From Comamonas terrae (lineage in GTDB: Bacteria > Pseudomonadota > Gammaproteobacteria > Burkholderiales > Burkholderiaceae_C), in NCBI RefSeq assembly GCF_001544075.1, contig NZ_BCNT01000013.1, positions 1 to 64,000 on the forward strand: a stretch of 64,000 nt of DNA, in the 5' to 3' direction. The notes below the pieces were generated by a model, which ran no database searches, was not told the origin of the DNA, and worked only from the letters and a program-made list of their open reading frames with translations. Positions within the stretch are counted from its first letter, which is position 1, and each line of letters starts with the position of its first letter. The position numbers were made by a program, and so were the translations under genes. This document shows, one piece after another, positions 36,926 through 45,235 of the stretch.

Positions 36926-37633
36926 TCAGGCGGCGCGCTTTGCCCGCGGCGACGCCATCGCGCGACCAGCCTCGATGGTGATGCTGCGCTCGCACTGCTC
37001 GGCAATGGCGCGGTCGTGCGTGACCAGGACCAACGTGGTGCCGCGCTCGCGGTTGAGCGCGAACATCAGCTCCATCACGCTCTGCCCGGTGGCGAAGTCC
37101 AGGCTGCCCGTGGGCTCGTCGGCCAGCAGCACGGCGGGCTCGACCACAAAGGCACGCGCCAGCGCCACGCGCTGCTGCTCGCCGCCGGACAGCACCTTGG
37201 GATAGCGGTTCAGGCGCTCGCCCAGCCCCACGCGCTCCAGCATCTCCGCCGCGCGGCTGCGTGCATCGCGTGCGCCGGCCAACTCCAGCGGCAGCATCAC
37301 GTTCTCCAGCGCCGTCATATTGCCCAGCAGCTGAAAGCTCTGGAACACAAAGCCGATCTTCTGCGCGCGCACGGCGGCCCGTTCGTCCTCGCTCAGCGCA
37401 AACAGGTCCTTCCCCTGCAAGCGCACCGTGCCGCGGCTGGGGGTATCGAGACCGGCCAGAATGGACAGCAGCGTGCTCTTGCCCGACCCCGATGCGCCCA
37501 CGATGGCCACGGTTTCACGCTCGGCGAAGTCCAGATGGATATCCCGCAAAATATCCAGCGACCCCGTGGAATCGGTCACCGACTTGAACACATGCTCGAC
37601 AGCGATCAGAGGAAGGGCAGTGGTTTCTGACAT
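36926..37633 (-). CDS. ABC transporter ATP-binding protein, YbbA/LolD type
   Basis: A 235-residue ATPase of the MacB/LolD/YbbA group. Walker A GASGSGKST, Q-loop VFQSFQLLGNMTALENVM, signature LSGGEQQRVALARA, Walker B LLADEPTGSLD and the H-loop Thr-His in LVTHDRAIA are all intact. In E. coli ybbA lies divergent from tesA exactly as here and is followed by the permease gene ybbP. Here no permease gene follows; the next gene downstream is the convergent sstT. The membrane partner must be elsewhere or absent. Confidence 0.92.
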   Translation of the reverse strand: MSETTALPLIAVEHVFKSVTDSTGSLDILRDIHLDFAERETVAIVGASGSGKSTLLSILAGLDTPSRGTVRLQGKDLFALSEDERAAVRAQKIGFVFQSFQLLGNMTALENVMLPLELAGARDARSRAAEMLERVGLGERLNRYPKVLSGGEQQRVALARAFVVEPAVLLADEPTGSLDFATGQSVMELMFALNRERGTTLVLVTHDRAIAEQCERSITIEAGRAMASPRAKRAA

Positions 37634-38333
37634 GAAAGATTGGACGATGGAATTTTGCAAAAGCGCCAGCCGCAGCCTAACGCAACGCCGCCACTGTATC
37701 TTGCTCGGCCTGGCCCTCGGGATTGCAGGTGGCAGCGCCCTGGCAGCGCCCACCCACGCCAAGCCGGCAGTGCCCCCGGGACCGGTGCTGGTGCTGGGCG
37801 ACTCCTTGAGCGCCGAATACGGGCTGGCACGCGGCAAGGGATGGGTTTCGCTGCTGCAGCAACGGCTGCAGGCCGAAAAAAACCCGCTGCCGGTCGTCAA
37901 CGCCAGCGTCAGCGGCGAGACCACGGCCGGCGGACGCTCGCGGCTGCCGGCGCTGCTGGCACAGCACAAGCCCTCGGTCCTGGTGCTGGAACTGGGGGGC
38001 AACGACGCGCTGCGCGGCCTGGCGCTGCAAAGCACGCAAGGCAATCTGCAGGCCATGGTCAAGATGGCGCGGGAGTCGGGGGCCCGGATACTGCTGGTCG
38101 GCATGCAGGTGCCGCCGAACTACGGGGCCGCCTATACCCAGCAGTTCGCGGACATGTTCACCCAGATCGCCGCCAAGGAAAAGCTGCCGCTGGTGCCATT
38201 TCTGCTGTCGGGCATCGGCGATGCCAGGGACAGCGACCAGTGGTTCCAGCCCGACCGCATCCACCCCAACGCCAAGGCCCAGCCGCATATGCTGGAAAAC
38301 GTCTGGCCGCAGCTCAGGCCCCTGCTCAAATAG
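37632..38333 (+). CDS. tesA: Arylesterase/lysophospholipase, TesA-like GDSL hydrolase
   Basis: A 233-residue exported SGNH hydrolase. The signal peptide is CILLGLALGIAGGSALAA. Block I GDSLSAEYGL holds the nucleophile Ser, block III LELGGNDALRG the oxyanion Asn, and block V DRIHPNAKAQ the Asp-His pair. It cleaves acyl esters such as lysophospholipids or aryl esters in the periplasm. ATG 37632 overlaps the start of the leftward ABC gene in the sequence CATG; ATG 37647 is an equally possible start. Promoters of each gene must therefore lie inside the other coding sequence or very close by. Confidence 0.9.
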   Translation: MKDWTMEFCKSASRSLTQRRHCILLGLALGIAGGSALAAPTHAKPAVPPGPVLVLGDSLSAEYGLARGKGWVSLLQQRLQAEKNPLPVVNASVSGETTAGGRSRLPALLAQHKPSVLVLELGGNDALRGLALQSTQGNLQAMVKMARESGARILLVGMQVPPNYGAAYTQQFADMFTQIAAKEKLPLVPFLLSGIGDARDSDQWFQPDRIHPNAKAQPHMLENVWPQLRPLLK

Positions 38334-38339
38334 GCTAGC

Positions 38340-38534
38340 TCAGCCTGGCAGGTCCTCGCGCCCCAGGCAGTCCCAGCCCGTGTCCGGCTCCGGTGGATGG
38401 GCATCGAAATACGGATCGTTGAAGGCTTCCTGCGCCGCAGCGGCGGCATCCAGGCCGGCAGCCGGCGCCAGCGTGCCTTCCAGCGGCCGCTCTGCTGCGC
38501 CGCCATTGCGGATTTCCTGCTTGCGGCCCGTCAT
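38340..38534 (-). CDS. Small soluble protein coupled to the DUF2189 gene
   Basis: A 64-residue acidic protein, start MTGRKQEIRNGGAAERPLEG, end PDTGWDCLGREDLPG. Its ATG overlaps the stop of the upstream membrane-protein gene (ATGA), which strongly supports translation. I recognise no family. It has no membrane segment and one cysteine. It is convergent with the tesA-like gene, whose stop lies only seven bases away. Confidence 0.6.
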   Translation of the reverse strand: MTGRKQEIRNGGAAERPLEGTLAPAAGLDAAAAAQEAFNDPYFDAHPPEPDTGWDCLGREDLPG

Positions 38535-39340
38535 GTGCCCTCCTCCCCGGCCGGTGCAGCCGCATCGCCAGCCACGCTGTCCCGGTAGGCATGCCAGCTC
38601 GCGCAGCCCAGCACCGGCCCCACGATCAGCAGGAACACGCCACCCCAGCCCATCGACAGAATCACCAGCGCAGCGATCAGCAAGCCCCACAGCGCCATGA
38701 CCGGCAGATTGAGGCACACCACGCGCATGCTGGTGATGCAGGCCGTGAGCGCATCCGTGCCGCGGTCCAGCATGGCGGGCAGGGCCACGACCGTACTGGC
38801 GAAGACCAGGGCCGCAAACACGCCGCCCACGGCCGCATAGACGGCCAGGAACTCCCAGTTTTCCCAGCGCAACAGGGTCTGCATCAGGGTGGCCGTCGTG
38901 GGCATGCCGGTGTCGAAGAACACTGCGAACACCACCATGGCGGCGCGCGCCCAGAGCATTTCCAGCACCAGCAGCACCATGACCAGCATGCCCATGCCGG
39001 ACAGGTTGCGTTCCCAGCAGGTCAGCGACTCCGAAAACCGCGGTGCCCCGCCCAACTCCAGCTGGCGGCTGACCTCGTACAGCCCCATGGCCATGAAGGG
39101 CCCCACCAGCAGGCAGCCGCTGGCCATGGCCATGGCGTATTCGGGGCTGGCGCGGAACACCCAGGCCATCATCAAAGCCATGGCCCAGAAGCACAGCCCG
39201 TAAAACAGGGCAATTGCCGGCGCGCGCAGGACATCCCTGACCCCCAGCGCCAGCCATTGCCAGGGCTGGTTCCAGCGCAGCCGGCATGGATGCAGCGCCG
39301 CAGCCGGGGCACGGGTGTCGGTAACAGGGGAAGCTTGCAT
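38531..39340 (-). CDS. DUF2189 family membrane protein
   Basis: A 269-residue integral membrane protein with six predicted helices. The first part (WLALGVRDVLRAPAIALFYG, LVGPFMAMGLYEVSRQLE) is the DUF2189 signature. AAGGAGG lies six bases before ATG 39340. Function is unknown; relatives often lie near respiratory or cytochrome genes. It is followed by the overlapping 64-residue gene. Confidence 0.83.
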   Translation of the reverse strand: MQASPVTDTRAPAAALHPCRLRWNQPWQWLALGVRDVLRAPAIALFYGLCFWAMALMMAWVFRASPEYAMAMASGCLLVGPFMAMGLYEVSRQLELGGAPRFSESLTCWERNLSGMGMLVMVLLVLEMLWARAAMVVFAVFFDTGMPTTATLMQTLLRWENWEFLAVYAAVGGVFAALVFASTVVALPAMLDRGTDALTACITSMRVVCLNLPVMALWGLLIAALVILSMGWGGVFLLIVGPVLGCASWHAYRDSVAGDAAAPAGEEGT

Positions 39341-39469
39341 GCGGGAACCTCCTTGCAACCAGGACGCCCTGCCGGCAGCGGTACACCGCCAGGCCAAAGG
39401 GGCGCAATGGTCACAAATTACCTTGCCCGCCTGGCGCTGCCATTGCGGAAAGCCCGCAGGCCGCTATCG

Positions 39470-39570
39470 AAAACAAAGCTGCTGGCGCTTGATGCAAGAT
39501 AGACACAGCATCCATCAATGCCGTAATCATTCGCCACAATGCGCCAGCAGCTACTTATTCAATAGCAAAC
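39470..39570 (+). repeat. Dispersed hairpin repeat, 101-base copy
   Basis: AAACAAAGCTGCTGGCGCTTG (from 39471) and TGCGCCAGCAGCT (39540-39552) form a 12-base near-perfect stem around about 50 bases. The tail ACTTATTCAATAGCAA matches the other copies. It is the best-preserved copy in the window and lies upstream of the DUF2189 gene, just after the metC stop. Confidence 0.8.
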
Positions 39571-39576
39571 CGGGGA

Positions 39577-40833
39577 TCAGCCAAAGGCAGTGTGCAGCGC
39601 CTGGGCCAGATCGGCCTGGAGGTCTGCAGGATCTTCCAGGCCGATGGCAAAGCGCACCACGGTGCCTGCGCGCAGATGCGGCGTGGCGCGGCTGCGCATT
39701 TCGGACAACTCGTAGGGCACGACGAGGCTGACCGGTCCGCCCCAGCTGTACCCGAGCCTGAACAGCCGCAGGTGGTCGCAGAAACGGTCGACGGCGTCCT
39801 GCCCGAAGCGTGCATCGATCACCACGCTGAACAGGCCCGCGGCCACGCCCTCAAGCCCCTCGCCGCCGCGGCTGGCGCCGCACAGCTGCTGCCAGTGCGC
39901 ATGGCCGGGCGCCCCGGGCAAGGCCGGGTGGAGCACCTGCGCCACCGCGCTTTGGGTGGACAGCCAGCGGGCGAGCTGGCGCGCCGCGCGGTCCTGGGCG
40001 TGGTAGCGCAGCGCGATGCTGGGCAGGCTGCGCAGCACGGCCTCGGCATCGTTGGCGCCCACGCCCAGGCCCAGGCGCATATGGGCGAGCTTGATGCGCA
40101 TGTGCAACGGCTGGTTGCGCGTGACGATGCTGCCCATGAGCACGTCGCCGCCCCCGCTGGGATATTTGGTCAGCGCATGCGCGGACACATCCACGCCCAG
40201 GCTGCCGTCGCCGAGAAGGTCGAAGGGGCGGAAGGCCAGGCCCGCGCCCCATGTGTTGTCCAGCACCGTGGTCACGCCTTTTTCACGGCACAGGCGCACC
40301 TGGGCGATCAGATCGGGGAATTCCATGGTCACGGAGCCTGGCGCCTCCAGCCACACCAGCCTGGTCGCCGGCGTGATGCGGGCAGCGAGATCGGCCACAT
40401 CCGTGGGGTCGTAATACTGGTGGGTGATGCCGAAATGCGCGAGCTCGCCTTCGGCCAGCGTCTTGTTGGGGCCGTAGACGTTGTCGGGGATCAGCACCTC
40501 GTCGCCAGTCCGCAGCAGGGCCAGGGACACGGTGGCGATCGCCGCCAGGCCGCTGGGCACCAGCAGGCACTGCAGCCCCCCTTCCAGGGCACACAGCCGC
40601 TCTTCCAGCGTGTAGGTGGTCGGGGTGCCATGCAGGCCGTAGGTATAGCTGCTCTTGTCCAGCCAGCGGCGCTCGCGCATGGCCTGCACGTTCTCGAAGA
40701 ACACGGTAGAGGCCTTGTGCACGGCGGGCTGGGGGCCGGCAAAGTCCTGCGGCGGCTGGTAGGGATGGTGGATCAGCTGCGTGGGCAGCCGGGAAGCGCA
40801 CGATGGATCGGGTCGGTGGTCTGCTTGGGTCAT
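39577..40833 (-). CDS. metC: Cystathionine beta-lyase (PLP, Cys/Met metabolism family)
   Basis: A 418-residue PLP enzyme that splits cystathionine to homocysteine, pyruvate and ammonia. The family start is visible (STVFFENVQAMRERRW, YGLHGTPTTYTLEERL), followed by the cofactor-binding LLVPSGLAAIATVSLALL, LDNTWGAGLAFRP, and the Schiff-base Lys in VSAHALTKYPSGGGDVLMGS. Length is slightly above the usual 390-400. It is preceded by no clear operon partner. Confidence 0.92.
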   Translation of the reverse strand: MTQADHRPDPSCASRLPTQLIHHPYQPPQDFAGPQPAVHKASTVFFENVQAMRERRWLDKSSYTYGLHGTPTTYTLEERLCALEGGLQCLLVPSGLAAIATVSLALLRTGDEVLIPDNVYGPNKTLAEGELAHFGITHQYYDPTDVADLAARITPATRLVWLEAPGSVTMEFPDLIAQVRLCREKGVTTVLDNTWGAGLAFRPFDLLGDGSLGVDVSAHALTKYPSGGGDVLMGSIVTRNQPLHMRIKLAHMRLGLGVGANDAEAVLRSLPSIALRYHAQDRAARQLARWLSTQSAVAQVLHPALPGAPGHAHWQQLCGASRGGEGLEGVAAGLFSVVIDARFGQDAVDRFCDHLRLFRLGYSWGGPVSLVVPYELSEMRSRATPHLRAGTVVRFAIGLEDPADLQADLAQALHTAFG

Positions 40834-40941
40834 GCCTGCATCTTAGAACGTGTTAATGATCTCTACACAGCTGCGTTGGAGTGCAATCGGGATGATTTCG
40901 AAACCGTGTCTCGCAGCTTGCACCGGGTGCCGGCACAAAAG

Positions 40942-40975
40942 AAAAAGCCGGGGGCCGCAGCCACCCGGCTTTTTT
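40942..40975 (-). terminator. Rho-independent terminator of the BON lipoprotein gene
   Basis: AAAAAGCCGGG and CCCGGCTTTTTT arms enclose an 11-base loop. Read leftward it follows the BON gene stop by about 20 bases and ends in a U run. Confidence 0.88.
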
Positions 40976-40994
40976 CGATTCAGGCCGCGGCCTG

Positions 40995-41504
40995 TCAGTT
41001 CGCCTGCACGGCGAGGTTGTTGTTCACCGAGGCCACGCCCTTGACGCCCTTGGCGATGTCGCCAGCGCGGTTCTTCACGGCCTCGCTGGGCACGGTGCCG
41101 CTGAGGGTCACCACGCCGCCCTTGGTATCCACATCCACCTTGAGTGCGCTGACTTCGGGCGCCTTGATCAGCTCGGCCTTGATGGCGGCGGTGATGCCGG
41201 CATCGTCCAGCGCCTGGCCAGCCTTGGCGGCACCTTCTTCGATCTTGGCTCCGGCCGAATCGGCGGCGCTGCTGATCTTGTCGCCGGCCTTGTCCAGCGC
41301 ATTGGTGGTGGCATTGCCCGCCTGGCTGGCACCTTCTTCCAGCTTCTTGCCTGCGCTGTCGGCCGCTTCCTTGGTTTGCGAGATGGCGGAGTCGAGCTTC
41401 TGCCCCGCCGTCTGGCTATCGTCGTTCTTGCCGCAGGCCGCCAGACCAAAGGCCAGGGCCGTCACGGCCATGATTTGCACATAACGCTTTGTCATAACAG
41501 TCAT
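40995..41504 (-). CDS. BON-domain lipoprotein with LEA-like repeats (OsmY-like)
   Basis: A 169-residue protein. The lipobox is LAFGLAACG, so Cys25 should be lipidated. Residues about 30-100 are a low-complexity Ala/Lys/Glu/Gly helix with imperfect repeats (DSAGKKLEEGASQAG, DSAGAKIEEGAAKAG) like LEA or apolipophorin helices. A single BON domain follows (DAGITAAIKAELIKAPEV, KGGVVTLSGTVPSEAVKNRA). BON proteins bind envelopes and help in osmotic or envelope stress. AGGGGGT lies just before ATG 41504; ATG 41495 is an alternative. Confidence 0.88.
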   Translation of the reverse strand: MTVMTKRYVQIMAVTALAFGLAACGKNDDSQTAGQKLDSAISQTKEAADSAGKKLEEGASQAGNATTNALDKAGDKISSAADSAGAKIEEGAAKAGQALDDAGITAAIKAELIKAPEVSALKVDVDTKGGVVTLSGTVPSEAVKNRAGDIAKGVKGVASVNNNLAVQAN

Positions 41505-41639
41505 GATTTACCCCCTAATCTGTTCTAAAACATGAGTGACTGTATCCACGCGCACATGCTTCGCCGATCCGACGAGCCCGCGCCTGCCTGTAGGACAAGC
41601 TCGGATCGCCGATGTGACCTGCAAGCCCGGCTGGTTCAC

Positions 41640-43316
41640 ATGACAATAGCGTCCATGCATTCTCTGGCGCGCTGGTTTCCTTTCCTTTCCTGGCCCAAGC
41701 CCACGGCAGCACTGCTGCGTGGCGAGTTCTGGGCCGGCCTGACCGTTGGGCTCATGCTGCTGCCCCAGGGAGTGGCCTACGCCGCCCTGGCCGGCATGCC
41801 GCTGATCACGGGCATTTACGCGTCCATCGTGCCCGCGGCGGTGGCCATCGTGTTTAGTCCTTCGCCCCGCCTGGGCGTGGGGCCGACGGCGCTGAGCGCG
41901 CTGCTGATCGGTGCCTCGCTCATGGGCCTGGCCGAGCCGGGGTCGGCGCACTGGGTGGCTTTGGCGGCCTGGATGGCCATCATGTCGGGCCTGGTGCAGT
42001 GGATGCTGGGCATGGTGCGTGCAGGCTGGCTGCTCAACCTGGTGACCTCGCCCGTGCTCACGGGCTTCACCCAGGCCGCGGCCCTGCTCATCCTGGCCTC
42101 CCAGCTGCCCACGCTGCTGGGCCTGCGCAGCGACTGGTCCGCACTGTGGCATTCCCCTTCCATCTATCTGTTCGACTGGCATTCCATTGCCTATGGCCTA
42201 GGCAGCATCGTGCTGCTCGTCGCAGCCAAGAAGTGGCGCGCCGCATTCCCCTCGGCGATCTTCATCATCGCGCTCACGGGGCTGGTCAGCTGGGCCACGG
42301 GCTTTGCCGACGGCGGCGGTGCCGTGGTGGGCCACCTGCCCGCAGGCCTGCCGCATTTCCAGTGGCCCGGACTGCTGTCCTGGGAAGAATTCGGCGATCT
42401 GGTCATGCCCGTGCTGGTGATTTCGCTGGTGAGCTTTCTCGAGACTGCATCCAGTGCCCAGGTGGAGCACCAGCAGGCCGGCACGCGCTGGAACGAGAAT
42501 CAGGACCTTGTCGCCCAGGGCCTGTCCAAGATCAGCGCCGGCCTGTTCGGCAGCTTTGCCACCAGCGCCTCGTTCTCGCGCTCGGCCGTCAATCTGCTGG
42601 CGGGCGCCAAGACCGGTTATTCCAACGTCTTCTCCATCCTGCTGGTGGTGATCGTGGTGCTGTGGTTCATTCCATGGCTCTACCATGTGCCCAAGGCGGC
42701 GCTGGCGGCCATCGTCATCACGGCGGTGGTCAATCTGATCAAGCCTTCGGTCATCATCCAGCTGTTTCGCATTTCGCTGGTGGAAGGCTGCATCAGCGTG
42801 GCTACGCTGGCGCTCACGCTGCTGACCGCGCCGCGCATGTACTGGGGCGTGTTCGCCGGTATCGTGCTGAGCCTGGGCTATTTCCTCTACCAGCGCCTGC
42901 ATCCGCGCATCCTGGAAGTGGGCTTGCACGGCGACGGCAGCCTGCGCAGCCGCCAGCTGTGGCAGCTGCCGCCGCTGGCACCCGGGCTGATCACCCTGCG
43001 CATGGACGCCGACCTGGACTTCGCCTCGGCCTCGGCCATGGAGCGCTTCACCAGCGATCTGTGGCAGCAGCAAGCCGATGCCAAGCATCTGGCACTGCTG
43101 ACCCAGCCCATCAACAATATCGACGTGACCGGCGTGGAGACCTTTGCCCGCCTGGAGCGGCTGGTGGCCCAGCGCGGCGGCACCCTGCATGTGGTGGGGC
43201 TCAAGCTGCCCGTGCAGCAGCGGCTGGAGCGCGCGGGCATGCTGTCCCACCAGGGCCAGCATCTGCGCCTGTACCGCACCGATGCGGAATTCCTGGCCGC
43301 GCTGCCACAGGGTTGA
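41640..43316 (+). CDS. SulP family anion permease with STAS domain
   Basis: A 558-residue transporter. The membrane part has the family motif GLTVGLMLLPQGVAYAALAG and ITGIYASIVPAAVAIVFSPS, then SFLETASSAQVEHQQAGTRW and GLFGSFATSASFSRSAVNLL. A C-terminal STAS domain follows (LRMDADLDFASASAMERF, NNIDVTGVETFARLERLV). Substrates in the family include sulfate, bicarbonate and dicarboxylates; none can be chosen here. ATG 41655 is an alternative start. Confidence 0.9.
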   Translation: MTIASMHSLARWFPFLSWPKPTAALLRGEFWAGLTVGLMLLPQGVAYAALAGMPLITGIYASIVPAAVAIVFSPSPRLGVGPTALSALLIGASLMGLAEPGSAHWVALAAWMAIMSGLVQWMLGMVRAGWLLNLVTSPVLTGFTQAAALLILASQLPTLLGLRSDWSALWHSPSIYLFDWHSIAYGLGSIVLLVAAKKWRAAFPSAIFIIALTGLVSWATGFADGGGAVVGHLPAGLPHFQWPGLLSWEEFGDLVMPVLVISLVSFLETASSAQVEHQQAGTRWNENQDLVAQGLSKISAGLFGSFATSASFSRSAVNLLAGAKTGYSNVFSILLVVIVVLWFIPWLYHVPKAALAAIVITAVVNLIKPSVIIQLFRISLVEGCISVATLALTLLTAPRMYWGVFAGIVLSLGYFLYQRLHPRILEVGLHGDGSLRSRQLWQLPPLAPGLITLRMDADLDFASASAMERFTSDLWQQQADAKHLALLTQPINNIDVTGVETFARLERLVAQRGGTLHVVGLKLPVQQRLERAGMLSHQGQHLRLYRTDAEFLAALPQG

Positions 43317-43411
43317 CACAAAGCGCCCGCGCAGGGCCGCAACACGATGGCAATGCGCCTGCACAGCCATCCGCAGCGCTGATACACTGGCTGGAGTTTT
43401 CGTAGCAAATT

Positions 43412-44218
43412 GTGATTTCTCCCGCCCCTCTCCAATCCGTATATCTACGCGATCTGCGCTTGGCCACAGCCCATTCCCTGGTGGCTCGTGCGAGCGCAGG
43501 GGGCATGCAATTGCCCAACGACTCGCCGACCCAGTATCTGCAGGCACTGATCGACGGCCTGTGTGCGCTGTCCCTGCGCGACCCGCTCACAGGCCTGGCC
43601 AACCGGCGGCACTTCCGCTCGGTGGTCGAGCGCGAAATGGACCGTGTGGCGCGCTCCGGCGAAAGCGCGCTGATGCTGATGCTGGACATCGATCACTTCA
43701 AGCAGATCAATGACGAACACGGCCATATCGCCGGCGACCGCGTGCTGCAGTCCGTGGCCCAGACCCTGTCCCAGGGCATACGTCCCATGGATACGCTGGC
43801 ACGCTACGGCGGCGAGGAATTCGCCATCGTGCTGCCCATGTGCGCCGCAGCCTTCGGCCAGTCCGTGGCCGAGCGCCTGCGCGAAAGCATAGAGAGCACG
43901 CCGATCGTGATCTCGCCCGGGCTGTCGCTGCAGGTCACGGTCAGCATCGGCGGCGCCTTTGCGCTGCAATGGATACGCAGCACCTCGGCGCTGTGGACCG
44001 AGCGCGCCGACCGGCAGCTGTATCTGGCCAAATCCAGCGGCCGCAACTGCATACAGATCGAGGAGCCGCCCGACAGCACGGTGAGTGCCGAGGAAAAAAG
44101 CCTTCTTTTCGGGCCTTTGTTCGAGCCATCGCTCGATGACAATGACAACGATAACGAGATTGAACTCGACGTGAACACCGACATTGCAAGCCAAGTCAGA
44201 AAGCCTTCTGATGACTGA
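43412..44218 (+). CDS. Diguanylate cyclase (GGDEF)
   Basis: A 268-residue protein, GTG start. After a short N-terminal part (about 1-45) the GGDEF domain covers about 50-215: DPLTGLANRRHFRSVVERE, MLMLDIDHFKQINDEHGHIA, RYGGEEFAIVLP and the product-inhibition site RPMD exactly five residues before GGEEF. It should make cyclic di-GMP with feedback inhibition. The tail is very acidic with Asp-Asn repeats (LDDNDNDNEIELD). The end overlaps the next gene by eight bases. No sensory domain of known type is seen. Confidence 0.9.
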   Translation: MISPAPLQSVYLRDLRLATAHSLVARASAGGMQLPNDSPTQYLQALIDGLCALSLRDPLTGLANRRHFRSVVEREMDRVARSGESALMLMLDIDHFKQINDEHGHIAGDRVLQSVAQTLSQGIRPMDTLARYGGEEFAIVLPMCAAAFGQSVAERLRESIESTPIVISPGLSLQVTVSIGGAFALQWIRSTSALWTERADRQLYLAKSSGRNCIQIEEPPDSTVSAEEKSLLFGPLFEPSLDDNDNDNEIELDVNTDIASQVRKPSDD

Positions 44219-45065
44219 CGTTGTGGCGCCCAGCCCTTCCTTTCCAGCCGGCATCTCGATGGGGGATGCCGTGCAGGCGCAAGCCCGTTCCCGACGCGCG
44301 CACATCATCGCGGTGACCAGCGGCAAAGGCGGTGTGGGCAAGACCTTCGTGTCCGTCAATCTGGCGGCGGCGCTCACGCGCCATGGCTACAAGGTGCTGG
44401 TGCTGGATGCGGACCTGGGCCTGGCGAATCTGGACGTGGTGCTCAACCTCAATCCCAAGATCACGCTGCACGATGTCTTCACCGGCCGCTCCTCGCTGGA
44501 CGAGGCCATCCTGCCCACGGCCGGCGGCTACTCCGTGCTGCTCGCCGGCTCGGGCATGATCGAATATTCGCGCCTTACGCCCGAGATCCGCACCCAGTTC
44601 ATGCGCACCATCGAGCTGCTGGCTCCGCGCTACGACATCATTCTGCTCGACACCGGCGCCGGCATTTCCGACGTGGTGCTGTTCTCGGTTTCCCTGGCCA
44701 CGGAGGTGCTGGTGGTTGCCACGCCCGAGCCCACCTCGCTGACCGACGCCTATGCGGCCATCAAGGTGCTGGCCACGCAGCAAAAGCGCCAGCAGATCCG
44801 TCTGGTCATCAACCAGGCCCAGCGCCCAGGCGACGGCCGCGCCATCACCAGCCAGCTGCAGCAGGTGCTCAACCGCTTCGTGAGCACGGCCTCGGGCCAG
44901 CCGCTGCGCCTGTCGCATCTGGGCGACATTCCCATCGACCCCGCCGTGCGCGAGGCCGTGATGCGCCGCCAGCTGCTGCTGCAGGCCATGCCGGGAGCAC
45001 CCGCGTCGCTCGCAGTGGCTCAGCTGGCCAATAAAATCAAGGCGGTCCTGACCACCGGCGCCTGA
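44211..45065 (+). CDS. MinD/ParA superfamily ATPase, FlhG-like
   Basis: A 284-residue P-loop ATPase. The deviant Walker A (SGKGGVGKTFVSVNLAAAL), the switch I/Walker A' region VLDADLGLANLDVVLNL, and the switch II IILLDTGAGISDVVLFS are present, as in FlhG/YlxH, which sets number or place of flagella, and in MinD. There is no flagellar gene nearby. The start overlaps the diguanylate cyclase gene, so the two are translationally coupled, and a cyclic di-GMP-linked positioning role is plausible. It could also be another ParA-type partner. Confidence 0.87.
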   Translation: MTDVVAPSPSFPAGISMGDAVQAQARSRRAHIIAVTSGKGGVGKTFVSVNLAAALTRHGYKVLVLDADLGLANLDVVLNLNPKITLHDVFTGRSSLDEAILPTAGGYSVLLAGSGMIEYSRLTPEIRTQFMRTIELLAPRYDIILLDTGAGISDVVLFSVSLATEVLVVATPEPTSLTDAYAAIKVLATQQKRQQIRLVINQAQRPGDGRAITSQLQQVLNRFVSTASGQPLRLSHLGDIPIDPAVREAVMRRQLLLQAMPGAPASLAVAQLANKIKAVLTTGA

Positions 45066-45235
45066 ACCGCCGAATGCCTGCCGGGCCACCTTGCGCAGCC
45101 CGTCTTTTTTACGGCGCAAGGCCGGCGGTCGCCTTCGTGTTTTCCAGGCGTCCCCCCCGGATGCCCGGCCCTGTCCTTTTTCCTTCGGCCCGCGTGCGCT
45201 GGCTGCAGCGCCGCAACCCCACCGTATGCCTGCCC

